This document shows positions 1-12,100 of a DNA stretch of 26,196 nt, in pieces. The notes beneath the pieces were generated by a model that ran no database searches, was not told where the DNA came from, and worked only from the letters and a program-made list of their open reading frames with translations. Origin of the DNA: Ectocarpus siliculosus (lineage: Eukaryota; Sar; Phaeophyceae; Ectocarpales; Ectocarpaceae). The position numbers and the translations under genes are program-made. Numbering within the stretch: position 1 is the first letter of the stretch; every line of letters begins with the position of its first letter. Where the stretch lies: positions 721,515 through 747,710 of the forward strand of contig FN649730.1 of assembly GCA_000310025.1 (NCBI GenBank), in the 5' to 3' direction.

Positions 1-83
1 GGGGGGGGGGGTGGGGTTTGGGGGGGGGGGGGGGGAAAAAAAAAAAAAGTTGGTGGTTTTTTTTTGGGGGGGGGGGGGGGAGT
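1..83. repeat. G-run, A-run and T-run at the left edge
   Basis: Successive homopolymer tracts (G, then A, T and G again) occupy the extreme left of the window. They look like a low-complexity contig end rather than a functional element, and their lengths should not be trusted. Confidence 0.7.
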
Positions 84-1701
84 AGTGGGGCCGGGGCGGG
101 CGGCACGGAAGATGGTATTTAGCGACATGATCTCGCAAGGGGGTAGAAGCGGCGACAAGGGTAGCTTTGAAAAAGGCTGGTACATACTGATCCTGACCTT
201 TCGCCCTTTTGGTTGGGTACATGGGTGGGATAGGAATGGATAAGTTGGGGATGAAACTGCGTAGCGTGTTAACATTTTCTCAGGGTCGCCGGTTTCTTAG
301 AGATGCGTCCATGTCAAATTCTAGTAGGTAGGTGTACCACGGCACGGCCATGGAGACATGGTAGCGATTACAGGGTGCGATTCTGCCTTGCCTTGTCCCA
401 GCAGGTCAGGGCCTCCCGGATCTTGGAGTGCAGAAGCTCACGGTTCGGGAGGATGCGCAAAGACGACAGGCTGTTGTGGTCGTTGGCAAGCGGCGGCGGC
501 AGCATCCGAAGTACACACCATGGAAGGCAAATACGCACACACATACATATGCAAGAAGAATAAGGGCGTGGACTGGGGAAGCAAAAACATGAGTACCAGT
601 GATGTTCCCGCAGATGGGCGCGGATAGCAGACTACCAAGCATTTGCGGGCTACAGCTCTAACCTTGGGAACCCAAAGATGGTGTTGCAGAACCAATCACG
701 AAGCCCCCATTTTGCATGATGACGTCAAGCGGCGATGCGCGCGATAAATGCCAAGTAAATATAAACGTCAGCCCTGTGGTACACCACTGCAAAGAAAGAA
801 ACTGTAGTGTGTCAAGCCTCCAAGCTCTAGCCTCGGCGATCGGTAAAGCTTAGGTGTATGTAGGGCGAAGAGAGACCTACAGGCAGGAGCAACTATTGCT
901 GCGACGTTCGTTGCAGCTTTCAGCTTCGCGATATAAACGGCATGACCTTACCATTAGTCTAGGGGGGTGAGCAAGAAAGACAACCGAAACGTGCGTCTAC
1001 GTTTCTGGATTCTGGGAGTGTTTTGAGCGAAGATTCATCGACGGCAGTGTGTAAACAACTTCGCCTCAGGTCTCACGGCACGCCTTCCCATATGCTGCCG
1101 TTGAAGAGTTGCACACGAACACAAGTCCCCGCATCGACATACACCCGAGTATGGCATCTAAAACAGGAGAAACACCTCTTCAAGCACGCGGGTTTCCTCA
1201 CTCAATGTCCGTATCTCGAAGCGCTTGTCCCTGTGCATCGTCCGACTCCACGTCTTGCTGCAGGTCTCTCTTCAGGGCCTCGCCCAGCCAGGCGCAAGTC
1301 TCGACGGTTTCGCCAACACTGGGGACAGTCTTGACGCCAACATTGTCATGGCGCGCAGGCCTCGCGGCTGCCGCCCCCCGGTTGCGCGTCATCCCCCAAC
1401 CGAAGTACCTCTGTGGAAGGGTAGCGCGCGAACCGATCGAGGGGACAAGGACAGAGAGATGGACAAGTGGACAAGGGACAGGGATCTCCTTCCGGCATCC
1501 GGCACTGTGGGAAGCGTTCGGCACTGTCACATTCGTCCCCTGGTTTTGTTGGTGCGTTTTTTCTAGAAACCCGATTCTTGGCCGTAGGGCCCCGGCGGCT
1601 GAGCCTGGTTGCCTGGTTCAGCTGTACCGCTGTACAACCAAGTCGAGCCTTGGCAAGTGCACCCACTCACTAGACACGCACACAGGAGTGCATCTAGCGC
1701 G
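84..1701. other. 5' flank of MPP-alpha, no gene recognised
   Basis: No conserved coding signal is seen on either strand. The open frames here are short and mutually overlapping, with no family motifs. The MPP-alpha promoter and 5' UTR must lie here, but I see no convincing TATA or initiator. A TATAAACG-like string near 930 is not at a sensible distance to call. A perfect TGACGTCA lies at 720-727. Confidence 0.6.
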
Positions 1702-1965
1702 ATGAACTCCGTGCTTGCTCGGGGCGGCAAGTCGGTGTTGGCCCCAGCGGCGAGGGGGCAGCAGCATCGTGGTAATGGCAGCGTTGCTCGCGCAGCCGGT
1801 GCCCTAAGAACAGCAGTAGCAGGTGGGCGGCGAGCAGCATCGCCAACACTCCAAGCTGCTGGCTACCATCGCGCCGGACAGCAGCTAGCGAGGAGTAGCG
1901 GGGGGGCGGCTGTCGGGGGAAGGGAGCTCCACAACTCCGCCTCTAAGGTCAAGGAACCCGAAGAG
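1702..1965 (+). other. MPP-alpha exon 1: mitochondrial presequence region
   Basis: These 88 residues start [19 protein letters not shown] and are rich in Arg, Ala, Ser and Gly with almost no acidic residues until the last few, as expected for a matrix-targeting presequence. A plausible processing area lies near RELHNSASK. The exon ends GAG|GTGCGT in phase 0, matching exon 2. A competing donor, AAG|GTCAAG about 20 nt upstream, is weaker. The region is poorly conserved in the family, so assignment rests on composition and on the fit with exon 2. Confidence 0.75.
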
Positions 1966-3365
1966 GTGCGTGCACAGCCTGTAGGATACTGCAATATTTG
2001 GCGGTGTCGGGTTCGGCAAGTACGTGGGGACCAAGTGTTGGTAGTGTTGGGGTGGTCTATTGTCCTCCTGCTGTGGGTAGTGGTCACACATATAATGCCC
2101 GGCGTGGGTGATCGGGACAGTGCTGCCGTTTGCTGTGGGCAGATAGATATGTAAGCGGTTGATTTTTGTACCCTCAAGATGAAATGCGATGTTTGGTGTT
2201 ATGCGCAAAAGCCCCGGCCTGTTCAACGGTAGTGTAGCTAGCCACCAGGCAAGAGGTCAAAGGGGCCCGGCTTTGTGTACAAACGCTGCCCTTCAGTTGA
2301 CCGATGATAGGTATCTAAGGACGTACTTTGTGTGTTGGACGGCGCGGGGCTTCGAGATCGACAAACGTACAACCGCTACTTAACACATGCACATGAACTG
2401 CAACGATCATCGCACCCGCAAGCCGCCTGCCGGTGGCTCAAACTAAGATATTTAGTCTCTCCCAATGGCACCCATAAGACGAGACATCTCCTGGACCAAG
2501 TTTCAAAGCTCGATTTCTCCACTGCAGAAATTGTGGAGGCGACGAAAAGGGCGGCGTTGAATCCGTCTCGTTGAGAGCTTTCCGTTTCATTAATGCACCG
2601 TCTTCGTCGTAGAGAGTGTAATCGAGCTCTACAAATCGGGTATGTTGCGTCACCTCCGGTAGAGGCGGGGGGGAAGAGCGTTGGGTTTCCGCCGACCAGG
2701 AAGGCGTTGTTGGTCACACAAAAAAGAATAAACCCGAATAGCGAATAGATTTATGCGAAAAAGAGGACGTACGTTTTGCCTCTCAGGACTGGCTCCGGAG
2801 GCGGACCTCGAGCAATTTTCCATTTTTTATAGTGGGAGGGGGTCTGTGACGACCAGCGACGAACGACGATGGTGAGCGTGCACCGAGCAGCGATCCTTGG
2901 CCCTGAACACAGCGAAATCCTTCGCTCATACCGCCCCCACCCTCAACCTGACACCCGCCCCAACAGGTGGTGGTGCTGTCTTCTTCAAGAACAGCCAAGA
3001 GCGTGGACAAGTCTGCCATGCTGGAGGCCAGGAAGGGGAGGTTTCCTATGGACAGGCCTTTCCCGGGCGTGCCTCCTCTCAAGCCTCCGGGCGCGTTGAA
3101 GGTAAACGTGCGGCGTGATGACGTGGAATCGGCCGGCGGTGGCCTATCGCGCGTGGATTTGTGTGTAGATGTGCAAGTAGGGCCGTGTGTGCGCGCGTCT
3201 CGAAGATGTTTGCGATCAAAAGTGTGTCTCTTAGGCCTTCTTGGGCTGGGAACAGCAGGGAAGTCGAACACTGAACAACGGGGACGTGCGACACCAGGAA
3301 GGCGGGTGCACCTATCTATCCAGCACCCTCTCTTTCTCCCTCAAGCTCCCCCCCCCTCTCTCTCC

Positions 3366-3418
<53 letters not shown>

Positions 3419-6098
3419 GACTACAATTCCCTCATGTACTCATTTTTCCAACCATAAACCAACACTTTCTCATTTCTAGTCTCCGTCTCATATACGCTTC
3501 ATGAACTTACTTGACGATATCTCAACCAGAACTTACCCCAACCCTGCTCCCAGAGCCAACATTCTCTAATCCATTCCATCACGCCTCAACATATATACTG
3601 TGCTTACACTACCCCAAGTCTTCTTACACTTACCAAAAGTAGGGTTGACTTATTGCACGACAGACAGTGATTACATGGCGTTGGTGGTTGTTGCCTCCTA
3701 TTGTGTGTGGGTTGGGAGCACTCCCTTACCCGCTCGCCTCAACAGGTTTGCAGGCCAACTGGGTGTAGTAAAATTTCGATGCGAAGCCGAGCGCCTGGCG
3801 CTGAAATGTGAGCGAGAGAGAGGGAGAGAGAGGGAGGTGCCTCCCGAAATACGAGGTGTCGTGCCGCTTGCGGTCATTTTTATTTCCCAGGGTCCACGAG
3901 GGAAACGGATGGCGGAACCCGTCTCGCGATAAAAGCTACGGCAAGCACCGCAAGGGGAAAGATGGGGCAATAAAACAAAAAACAAAGAAATGAGAAAAGC
4001 TCCTGTGTGACCTTCCTCTTTTGTGACCCCGGCTGATACGCCAGGTATATATATACGCCGAAAGGCCTGTAAACCGGCGCCAGAATAGATGGGACGAACA
4101 AACACACACACACACACAAGCAACAGAGGCGCTCTCGCAGGTTCTACCGCCGACATCTGTTGCTGGTGTCTAGGTCAGGCCACGGGTGTGTTGTGTGTTC
4201 GTCATGTGCTCCCTTGCGCGTTGGTTTATCTAGCAGTAATCCTCCTCCCACCTGGCGCTACCTCAATGACTCGTCGTAGTCCTAGTTGTGTGTGCTCACT
4301 GAGAGCATCCTGCCGACGGAATTTGTGGTTTGGTTGTATAGTGAGGGATTGGAGGTGAATGGAGATCTAAAGGCGCCTGTTTATTCTTCGGCGCAGCAAC
4401 AAGCAACAAGCGTCGAATCCGGTTTGTGCATGCGTGTTGTGTTTCCCGTCGCCCTGCTTGCCGTCCTCGAGCCGATTACCCCACCCACGTCGACCAATCA
4501 ACGATCGCCCTGCCTGCCGTCCTGGTGCCGATTACCCCAATCAACGATCGCTCCCAGAGGCCAGAAACCTTGACCACCACCCTGCCGAACGGCCTGCGCG
4601 TGGCATCTCAAGAAACGTACGGGGCGCTGTGCACCTTCGGCATTGTTGTCAACGCTGGAAGGTAAGCGTTTCACACGTAGGTTTGATCATGACGAACACA
4701 GCGTTGAGCACATGGGTGGCATTCCCATCATTATATATTGACGGTGTTCGGTGCGAGATGGGACAAGTGGAGCCCTGTATCGAAGAGTGAATTCATGGAC
4801 CATATCATGGGAAGAGCGACGGGAGAAACGAGTGCTATCCCCCCCCCCCCCCCCCCTCCGTCCCCCGCAGCATCGACGACGCCTGCGTAAATTTGTGCGC
4901 TTGACCGCTCAATCAGCCGAAGTCTTGTGCAATTTAGTTGAACGAACGGTGTCCTCCACCCCGCGCGAGAATCGTCTCGTGCAAGCACCATCTTGCACTT
5001 GGATGTAGCAGCTCCCCCCCCCCCCCCCCCAGAGACATCGAGTCTTGCATGACAGCACGTACACCTGCTCCCTAGCTGTAGCCATTCGAAAGACATCTGC
5101 ACAAGCACAACACGCTCCACACAAGAAACTGACCCCCCCGCTCTGCGCACTTGATGGACCGCCTCCAGCCGATTGGAGACCGACCTGAACACGGGGACAT
5201 GCCATTTGCTCGAGCTCATGGCCTTCAAGAGCACAGCGACGCGCTCGCACCAGCAGGTACAGAAAAACACGGACCATGACATCAGCCATGACGTCAGCGC
5301 TGGATCCAAACAAATCGATTTTTGAAAATGGGAAAAAACAAGTTGCCTAAGTTCATCCGCGAGGCTCGTCCCTGTTCTCGGAGAAGTAAACCTGCTCCTG
5401 ATCACGCCCCTGCTTGCCTGTAGCTCTATTTTCAAGTCGGGTGAAATGTTGGTGTTTTTGTCTTTTACAACGGCCGATTAGCGGGCACACGGGAAGACCG
5501 TGGAACCAACAATTGTGTGGAATCAGCTATTGTCATTGTCTTTCCTTGTGCCACCAATAGTTTACTGTCGTACACTTCCAGGATTGTGTTTTCTTCTCTA
5601 TGGACTAGTCTTTCTACCGTGCTTTCTGTAACAGTTGAACGCCCGTTCAGCATGTAAAACGAAATTTTTCACGCGATGTTCATCGCGGTGCAAGCTTTCG
5701 ATTTGTTCTTATGGCAATTTCTTTAACTGTCTGTGTTTGTCGTAGGTTGTGAGCGAATTTGAGGAAATGGGCGGAACGACTTCTACACACGGCTCGCGAG
5801 ACCAGATGCTGTACTGCGTGGTGAGTTTTCCTTTTTCTTTTTCGCTATCCGTTATTGTTGCTGCTGTTGCATACGCGGGTCCGCGCTTTGAGAGTTGAAG
5901 GAACGGAATGTTGGTGTTTTCGTGACACATCAGATTGTAAGACGTTGTCGACCGTGATGACCTTGACGACTTTTCTATGCCGACTCGCCTATAAAGCTTG
6001 TCTCCTTTGTCCCTGTTGTTGGTGCTGGTGGTAGTGATGGTGTGGGGCGGTGCTTCTGCTACTGCTGTTGCTGCTGTTGCTGCTGTTGCTGCTGTTGT

Positions 6099-6162
<64 letters not shown>

Positions 6163-9100
6163 GTTGGTGGTGTTTTTCTGCTTGTTGCTGTTGCTTTTAT
6201 TGTCTTGTGTCCTGTCTTAAGAAATGAATGAACGAACGTACAATCGGGATGGTATTGTTGCTAATACAGGACGTACTGCGGGACAACCTGGAGAGGGCCG
6301 TTGAGCTGCTGGCGGACACGCTCATCAACCCTAGGGTTACGCCGGAGGAGGTGGAGGAACAAAAGGCGGTGAGATTTATTTATAGTGTGATTTGGTGAGA
6401 TTTAGTGAGACTTGGTAAAGAGTTATTAACGGTGAGATTTCAAGTGAGATTTTGTTAGATTTTATGTGAGATTTCTTGCAACATTCGGCAAACATCTTCG
6501 GGCCGGTAGAGCATTGTTCGCAGGTCTCCAGATCTTGACTGGTTGCATGTTCGTAATTACCCCTAGGAAGACGCCTATACCCTGGTTTCCACATTTAGTC
6601 GTAGAAGGTAGTATTAAGTGAGATTTACAGAAGCAAAGTACGTAACACGTTTGCCAGTACTCAACGGTAGTGGAAAGTTGGATACCATAACCAGCGCAGG
6701 CAGAGGAAGAAACGAAAAACTGTGAAAGTGCAGGTAGTGTCCGCTAACATCATGGATCCATTGCTTTTTTGTCCCAGACTCTTATCGTGCATGGAGATGA
6801 ATTAATTCGTTGCTGTCGTGGCTCCGATGTATGAGGGTGGTGTGACGAAGGCCCTTGACCGTCTTCGATCGGAGCCCCCTCTTATACCGGAATAAGAAGG
6901 TAGCCTACTGTTATATGGTATCGCGGGTCGAACCCGTGACAAACATTTCGACCCTCCTACATCGGGGCCCCTCTTGCAAGGTAGGAAGTACCTTGTTACA
7001 TCGGAACCACGACTGGATGTCTATAAAAAAAAAAAAACCGACGACGATGATAATGACGACGACGACGACGGCAGGTGATCGGCTTCCAACTGGAGGACAC
7101 GATGCCCGAGGTCACAATGCGAGAGTCCCTCATGACGGCGGCCTTTAAGGGCCAGCCTCTCGGGCGCCCGTACTGGTGCCCAAAATCGGCGCTCCCCAAG
7201 CTCGAGGCCAACATGGTCCGGAGCTTCCGAAAGAGGTTAGCTACCTGTTGATGTTCTGTGGGCGCGCCACCTTGACGTTATGCATTCTTGCTCTTTTTGA
7301 TGTTTGGTGCCGGAAACGTGCTGGGCGTCGGCAGAAGGTATCTTTGTGTGTTGGTTTGCTGTGGGCACGCGACCTTGATGCTGTGCGTTATTGCTCTCAA
7401 GAGAGGTGTAAGGTGCGAGCATTATGCGGGGCTTCCGAAAGAGCCATCTGTTGATGCATTGATGTATTTTGTCACGTGATGTTGACGTTGTCGATTAACG
7501 CTCTTGAGAGGTGTCAGGTGCCAGCATCACGCGGGGCGTCCGAAAGAGGTAGCTATTTGATGTGTCATGGTCGTCATGGTGTTATGTTCGCGTGACTTTG
7601 AAGGTTGACGACTTGCGTACCTGCGACCGCCACCGGTTCGCTGGACAACAACCCCAAGACGCAATGCCGTACGCCTCTGCTCTATGTTAGCGCTACGGTT
7701 GGTGACGAAAAGGGTTCCTACTGCTGCCCCGCTGAGGTCACGCGGCCGTGACATTGTACACTGTTGCTTTTTTAGATGAATGGGTAGTCTTTCCGTGTGT
7801 GTTTTTATTATTCCTTCATTTTTTAGATGCCAGGTGTGCCAGCATCGCGTGCGGGGTTTCAGGATGATTGGTTTTTGCATGTACGGTGCGTGGAAGCCAT
7901 TTTCGTTTGTAACCAGAATCGCGGTTCACTCTCCCTACCCGATAGAGCAACTTAGCTCATGAAATTCCGATGACCCCTGGTGCGACCTAGGCTTGGAGTA
8001 CACTCTTCCCCGCTTTGTGTGGCACCCGTGTTTCTTTTCAAAGAAAATTTCCTTGGTAGCCTTAGATCCCCCCCCCCCTATTTTTTGTCACATTCTGCGG
8101 GGCACCGTGCTTCTAAAACACTGAAGAAAATGTTATCCTTGAAGCGGGGAGTGTCGTCATTCTTGTCGTCCTTGTTAAAAAGGGTGTATGACTGCTGTAC
8201 AAGAGAGACATGACAACACACACAGCACACAGCACACACAGCACAACGTTCCAGGTCCATCATTCGGTTTGTTGACCTCTCTTGGGAGGTCTCGACGTAA
8301 AATCTCGTTTTTTGGTTAAAGTTGTGGTCGGTCGTTGTTTTCGTGCCAACAAAACAAGACAGAAGATGACCCCCAACATCATCTCACTCCTTCTTTCACC
8401 GCCTCTGCGTGTGTTTTGTTACAAAACCTCTACGACCACTACACAACCACTGGGTGTGCTTACAACCACACGCAGGCATTTCACGCCGGGGAAAATGGTG
8501 CTCGCGGGGGCGGGGGTAGACCACGATGAGCTCGTCCGATTGGGGAACAAGTACTTCGGAGGGCTCGAGGCCGTGGAGGGCGGCAACGGTGATGTTGTTG
8601 ATGCTGCCGGACCGGCGGAGTCGAGCTACGTCGGGGGAGAGTCGCGCAACGTCGTTGCCAAGCATAAGGTACAGAGGAGGAATTGCCGGACGGCGTTGTT
8701 GTGGCTTGGGGGAGAGTCGCGCAGTGTCTTGGCACGGAAAAGGTACAGGCGAGGAATTAGTGCCGTTGGCTCGGAAAAGGTATAGGCAAGGGACGAGTAC
8801 GACGGTGTTGTTGTGGCTTGGGGAAGAGTCGCAGGGTGGGGTGTCTTGGCACGGATAAGGTAGACACGAGGAAGTTTTTACAAGGCGCTGTTGTATGCAT
8901 AGCGGCGGGGAGAGTCCACAAGTGCTGGGAGATCCAGTAGTAGGCTGCCCGCATCATTCTCCCAACACGAACGGAATCATGCCAAGATAATCGAAAGCTA
9001 CTGCTGCCAGCATGAGCACCACTGTCGCCACCCAATCGAAAGAGAGGGGCCATAGCAACGGCAACAGCAACGGTGTCCAACGACGATCACTACCACATGA

Positions 9101-12100
9101 ACTACCGATACATACCCTCTGTTCCCTCCCTTGCAAAACCGATATATACCCTTCTCGGTGCCTCCCCCTCCCCCCCACCTTTGTCTCGCAGGACAAGTTA
9201 ACCCGCGTATCGGTGGCCTTCAAGGTGGGCGGCTGGCACGACGATCTCCTCGTACCCACCTGCGTGCTTCAGGTACGATGCCCACTTTCGCGGCCAGATA
9301 GATGTAAAAAATCGATATGCCCGCGTTGTTGAGGCCATCAAGAGACCAGACAGGATGGTATGCCGGCGTACAGGAAGTATTGAGATAAGCTTACCCATAT
9401 AGTCGTGTGTACCATGCAACACAACGGGTTAGTTTTTTTTTTTGCTCGTTCTGTATTATTCGCGTTAGAATACACGGTATTTTTTTGTTCTGTAAACGTG
9501 TGTGCCACACAAACACCACGGATTCTTTCTTTTTTTGCTCCGTAATCGTGTGTCAAAAACGAGTCATTTTTTTCAATTCTGTTCTGTATGACGAAGAAAA
9601 AACGCCAGCATGCGCGTTGTTGGGGGGCCCGTGACTGACAGGTTTTGCTTGGCGGTGGGGACTCATTTTCCGCGGGCGGGCCGGGCAAGGGCATGTACTC
9701 CAGGCTGTACCGAGAAGTGCTCAACAGGTACAGTGAGCCCCCGCACCCCAAGAACCTCTAGTTTTGCCCGAGGCTCTCAGTTGTAGGGAAACGCTTCGAA
9801 TGGTCACTACATACGGTTTTGTGTAGTGGGTCTTAACCGAGCTCGCAGTTTGGTGCTCAATTTCTTAGATTTTGGAGTGTTGTTGGAGGCTACATCAACT
9901 GTAAGTACCGTGGGTATAGGACAGGTGGGATATAACAACATTGCTGGTGCTGGTGGTAGGTAGCGCTGTTGTTTTCGTTGTCGTTGCTTGCGGTTGGAGC
10001 AGCCGGTGTCGTCTTCGTTGCTGGAGGTAGTTTGAGCCGATTTGCTGTCAATTTAATTTTTTTTGCGTTTGGTGTCGGGGGAACCTGCTTCTGTGGCGAT
10101 AGATGCCCTTCATTAAGGGTTCACATAACAATCTCCCCAGAGTAGAAAACATTAATATTCATACGAACACAGAAAGATTATCCGTTCGAGAAAACACCAC
10201 GGCAGTGGAAGGGGATGGTTTGAAGTCTTCACAGCGAGAGGGAAGAAAACCGGCTGGATACTGGGCTTATTTTGAGTCTGTCTTAAGCCTTTACACTGTC
10301 TAAGACGATTCCCTCTTTTCACACTTAAGTCACCCCGATTGGTTACGGGTCGGAGTCTGTAGACTTGCCAGCGTGGCAATTGATCCATATCCATCGTGAC
10401 TCCATCCCCAAGGAAGGGCTGATCCACAGGTAGGTCATGCTTGCTTGTTGCCTGCTACACGCCCGGTTTTGTTGCGCCGCGTCAGATTCTACTGGGCCGA
10501 GGCAGCGGAGGCGTTTTCCATGATCCACGACGAGACCGGGCTGCTCGGGATAGCCGGCGCCGCGGCCGACAAGCTGAGGGCCGGCCAGCTGATGCACGTC
10601 TTCTGCGAACACTTCGCGACCCTAGCCACGGTGCCGGTAAGGAGAGATCTTTGCGATTTATTTGCAAGATACCACACCCCCTGGACCGATTTGCAAAGCT
10701 CGATTTACACTCCCTGGACCGATTTTCGAAGCTCGATATCTCGGCAGGAAAAGCAGTGGCGGTGCCGAAAATGGCGGCGTTGGAACTGTCTCGTAGAGAG
10801 CTTTCCGAAAACGTATACTTTGATTTCGGCATCCTCTTCGTCGTGGAGTAATCGAGCTTTGAAAATCGGTCCAGGGTGTGTGATACCTTACGTCATGTCA
10901 CCTACGGTACGCCTTGACGAAGAAGATGCGTAAGTCAAACGATAGGCTTTTGGAAAGCTCCCGACGAGACGGCTTCAACGTTCGGTGCTGCCACTCATTT
11001 TGTGGAGAAGTCGAGCCATGAAACCGGTTCAGGTGTCATACCTTGTGTCATCTACGGTTCGTTTGTTTGTGTGATGCTAATACAATGTGCATATGTTTAG
11101 AAATGCTACCCCGTTCGAGATAAGTACCACAGCACTCGAGTGAAGTCTTTTCAGCAGAGAGTGGGACCAAAACATTCAATTCCAGACGTCGTTTTCTTCA
11201 CGTCGCGGTATGTTTGGATCAATCATCCCGGACGGACAACAAGGCCAACGCGGAGTGTTTGTTTTTCGCCCCCTCCCCGTATCGTTCCTGTAAAATACAC
11301 GGCTTGCTGATGTTTTGCATACCGTAGGCAGAATGCACAATACATAGACGTTCCGTTCCTCCTGTGGCATTTCTCACGAGAGGGCCAGCGGTGCCGTACG
11401 TACGTACAGTACGGAAGGCCAACACAGGAGTTTTTTTTTTTTAACTCCGCCTCCGCTTCACCAGTGGTGCTGTAAAATGCACGGCTCATGTTATGCATAC
11501 ATACCGTAGGCAGAACGCACAGCAGCAGTCTGTCCCTCCTGTCATTTTCTCTCTGATGTATCTTACAAGTGGGCCAACGCTTCTGTATGTGCGTAGAGCG
11601 AATCACTCGCCGTCTGCACCCGCGGCTTCAGTCAAGACGAGACGCGAGGTGGTGCATTGACGGCCCCCTTCAGTGGTTCACTCTAAATAGCTCTATTCCC
11701 TCTAACTTCATCACATTTACTCTATTAATCTCGATAATTTTCTCTCTATAGCTTTTATCATGTTCCCTCTAGCTTCATCACGTTCACGCTGTTTAGCTTG
11801 ATCATGTTCACTCTATTTAGCTCTATTTATCGTGTTCCCTCTAGCTTCATCACGTTCACTCTATTAATCTCGATCATTTTCTCTCTATAGCTTTTATCAT
11901 GTTCCCTCTAGCTTCATCACGTTCACGCTATTTAGCTTGATAATTTTCACTCTTAGCTTTTATCATGTTCCCCCTAAGTCCATCACATTCACGCTATTTG
12001 CTTGATCATTTTCACTCTGCAATAGCTTATCATACCGTGCACTCTAATTTTTTCATTAGCTTTGGCATCTTCACCCCAGCTTGATCAAAATTACTGTATT

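Larger units (their letters stand above)
3102..4557 (+). other. MPP-alpha intron 2 with (CT)n, dispersed repeat and duplicated acceptor flank
   Basis: This 1456-nt intron holds a long (CT)n tract at 3369-3414, a copy of a dispersed repeat at about 3885-4050 (partner at 22895-23040), a short (CA)n at 4097-4118, and a direct duplication at 4451-4549 that runs up to the 3' splice site. No coding sequence is supported. Confidence 0.75.

Noticed and set aside
715-730. TGACGTCA palindrome (CRE-like) as a promoter element
   Set aside because: It is about 1 kb from the start codon, and the same octamer also occurs inside MPP-alpha intron 4 near 5290, so there is no support for a regulatory role.
2783-3271. 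162-codon - strand open frame in MPP-alpha intron 1/exon 2
   Set aside because: It is the shadow of MPP-alpha exon 2 on the opposite strand. The + strand reading gives the conserved PFPGVPPLK segment with proper splice sites.
4731-5435. 234-codon open frame on the - strand overlapping MPP-alpha exon 4
   Set aside because: It reads through two C/G homopolymer runs as polyglycine, is antisense to a conserved exon, and has no recognisable motif.
5998-6231. Open frames encoding polyalanine, polycysteine and polyleucine
   Set aside because: They are the three frames of an intronic CTG/TTG repeat; the flanking exons splice in phase without them.
6900-6960. tRNA gene suggested by the T-arm-like CGGGTTCGACCCG on the - strand
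   Set aside because: No acceptor stem, D-arm or anticodon arm can be paired around it, and the same motif recurs in degraded form in element F, so it belongs to the repeat.
10344-10431. Possible extra MPP-alpha exon ([20 protein letters not shown] region)
   Set aside because: Exon 10 ends AG and exon 11 begins A, forming Arg and joining LNR to [10 protein letters not shown] exactly as the family requires. Nothing is missing in between.
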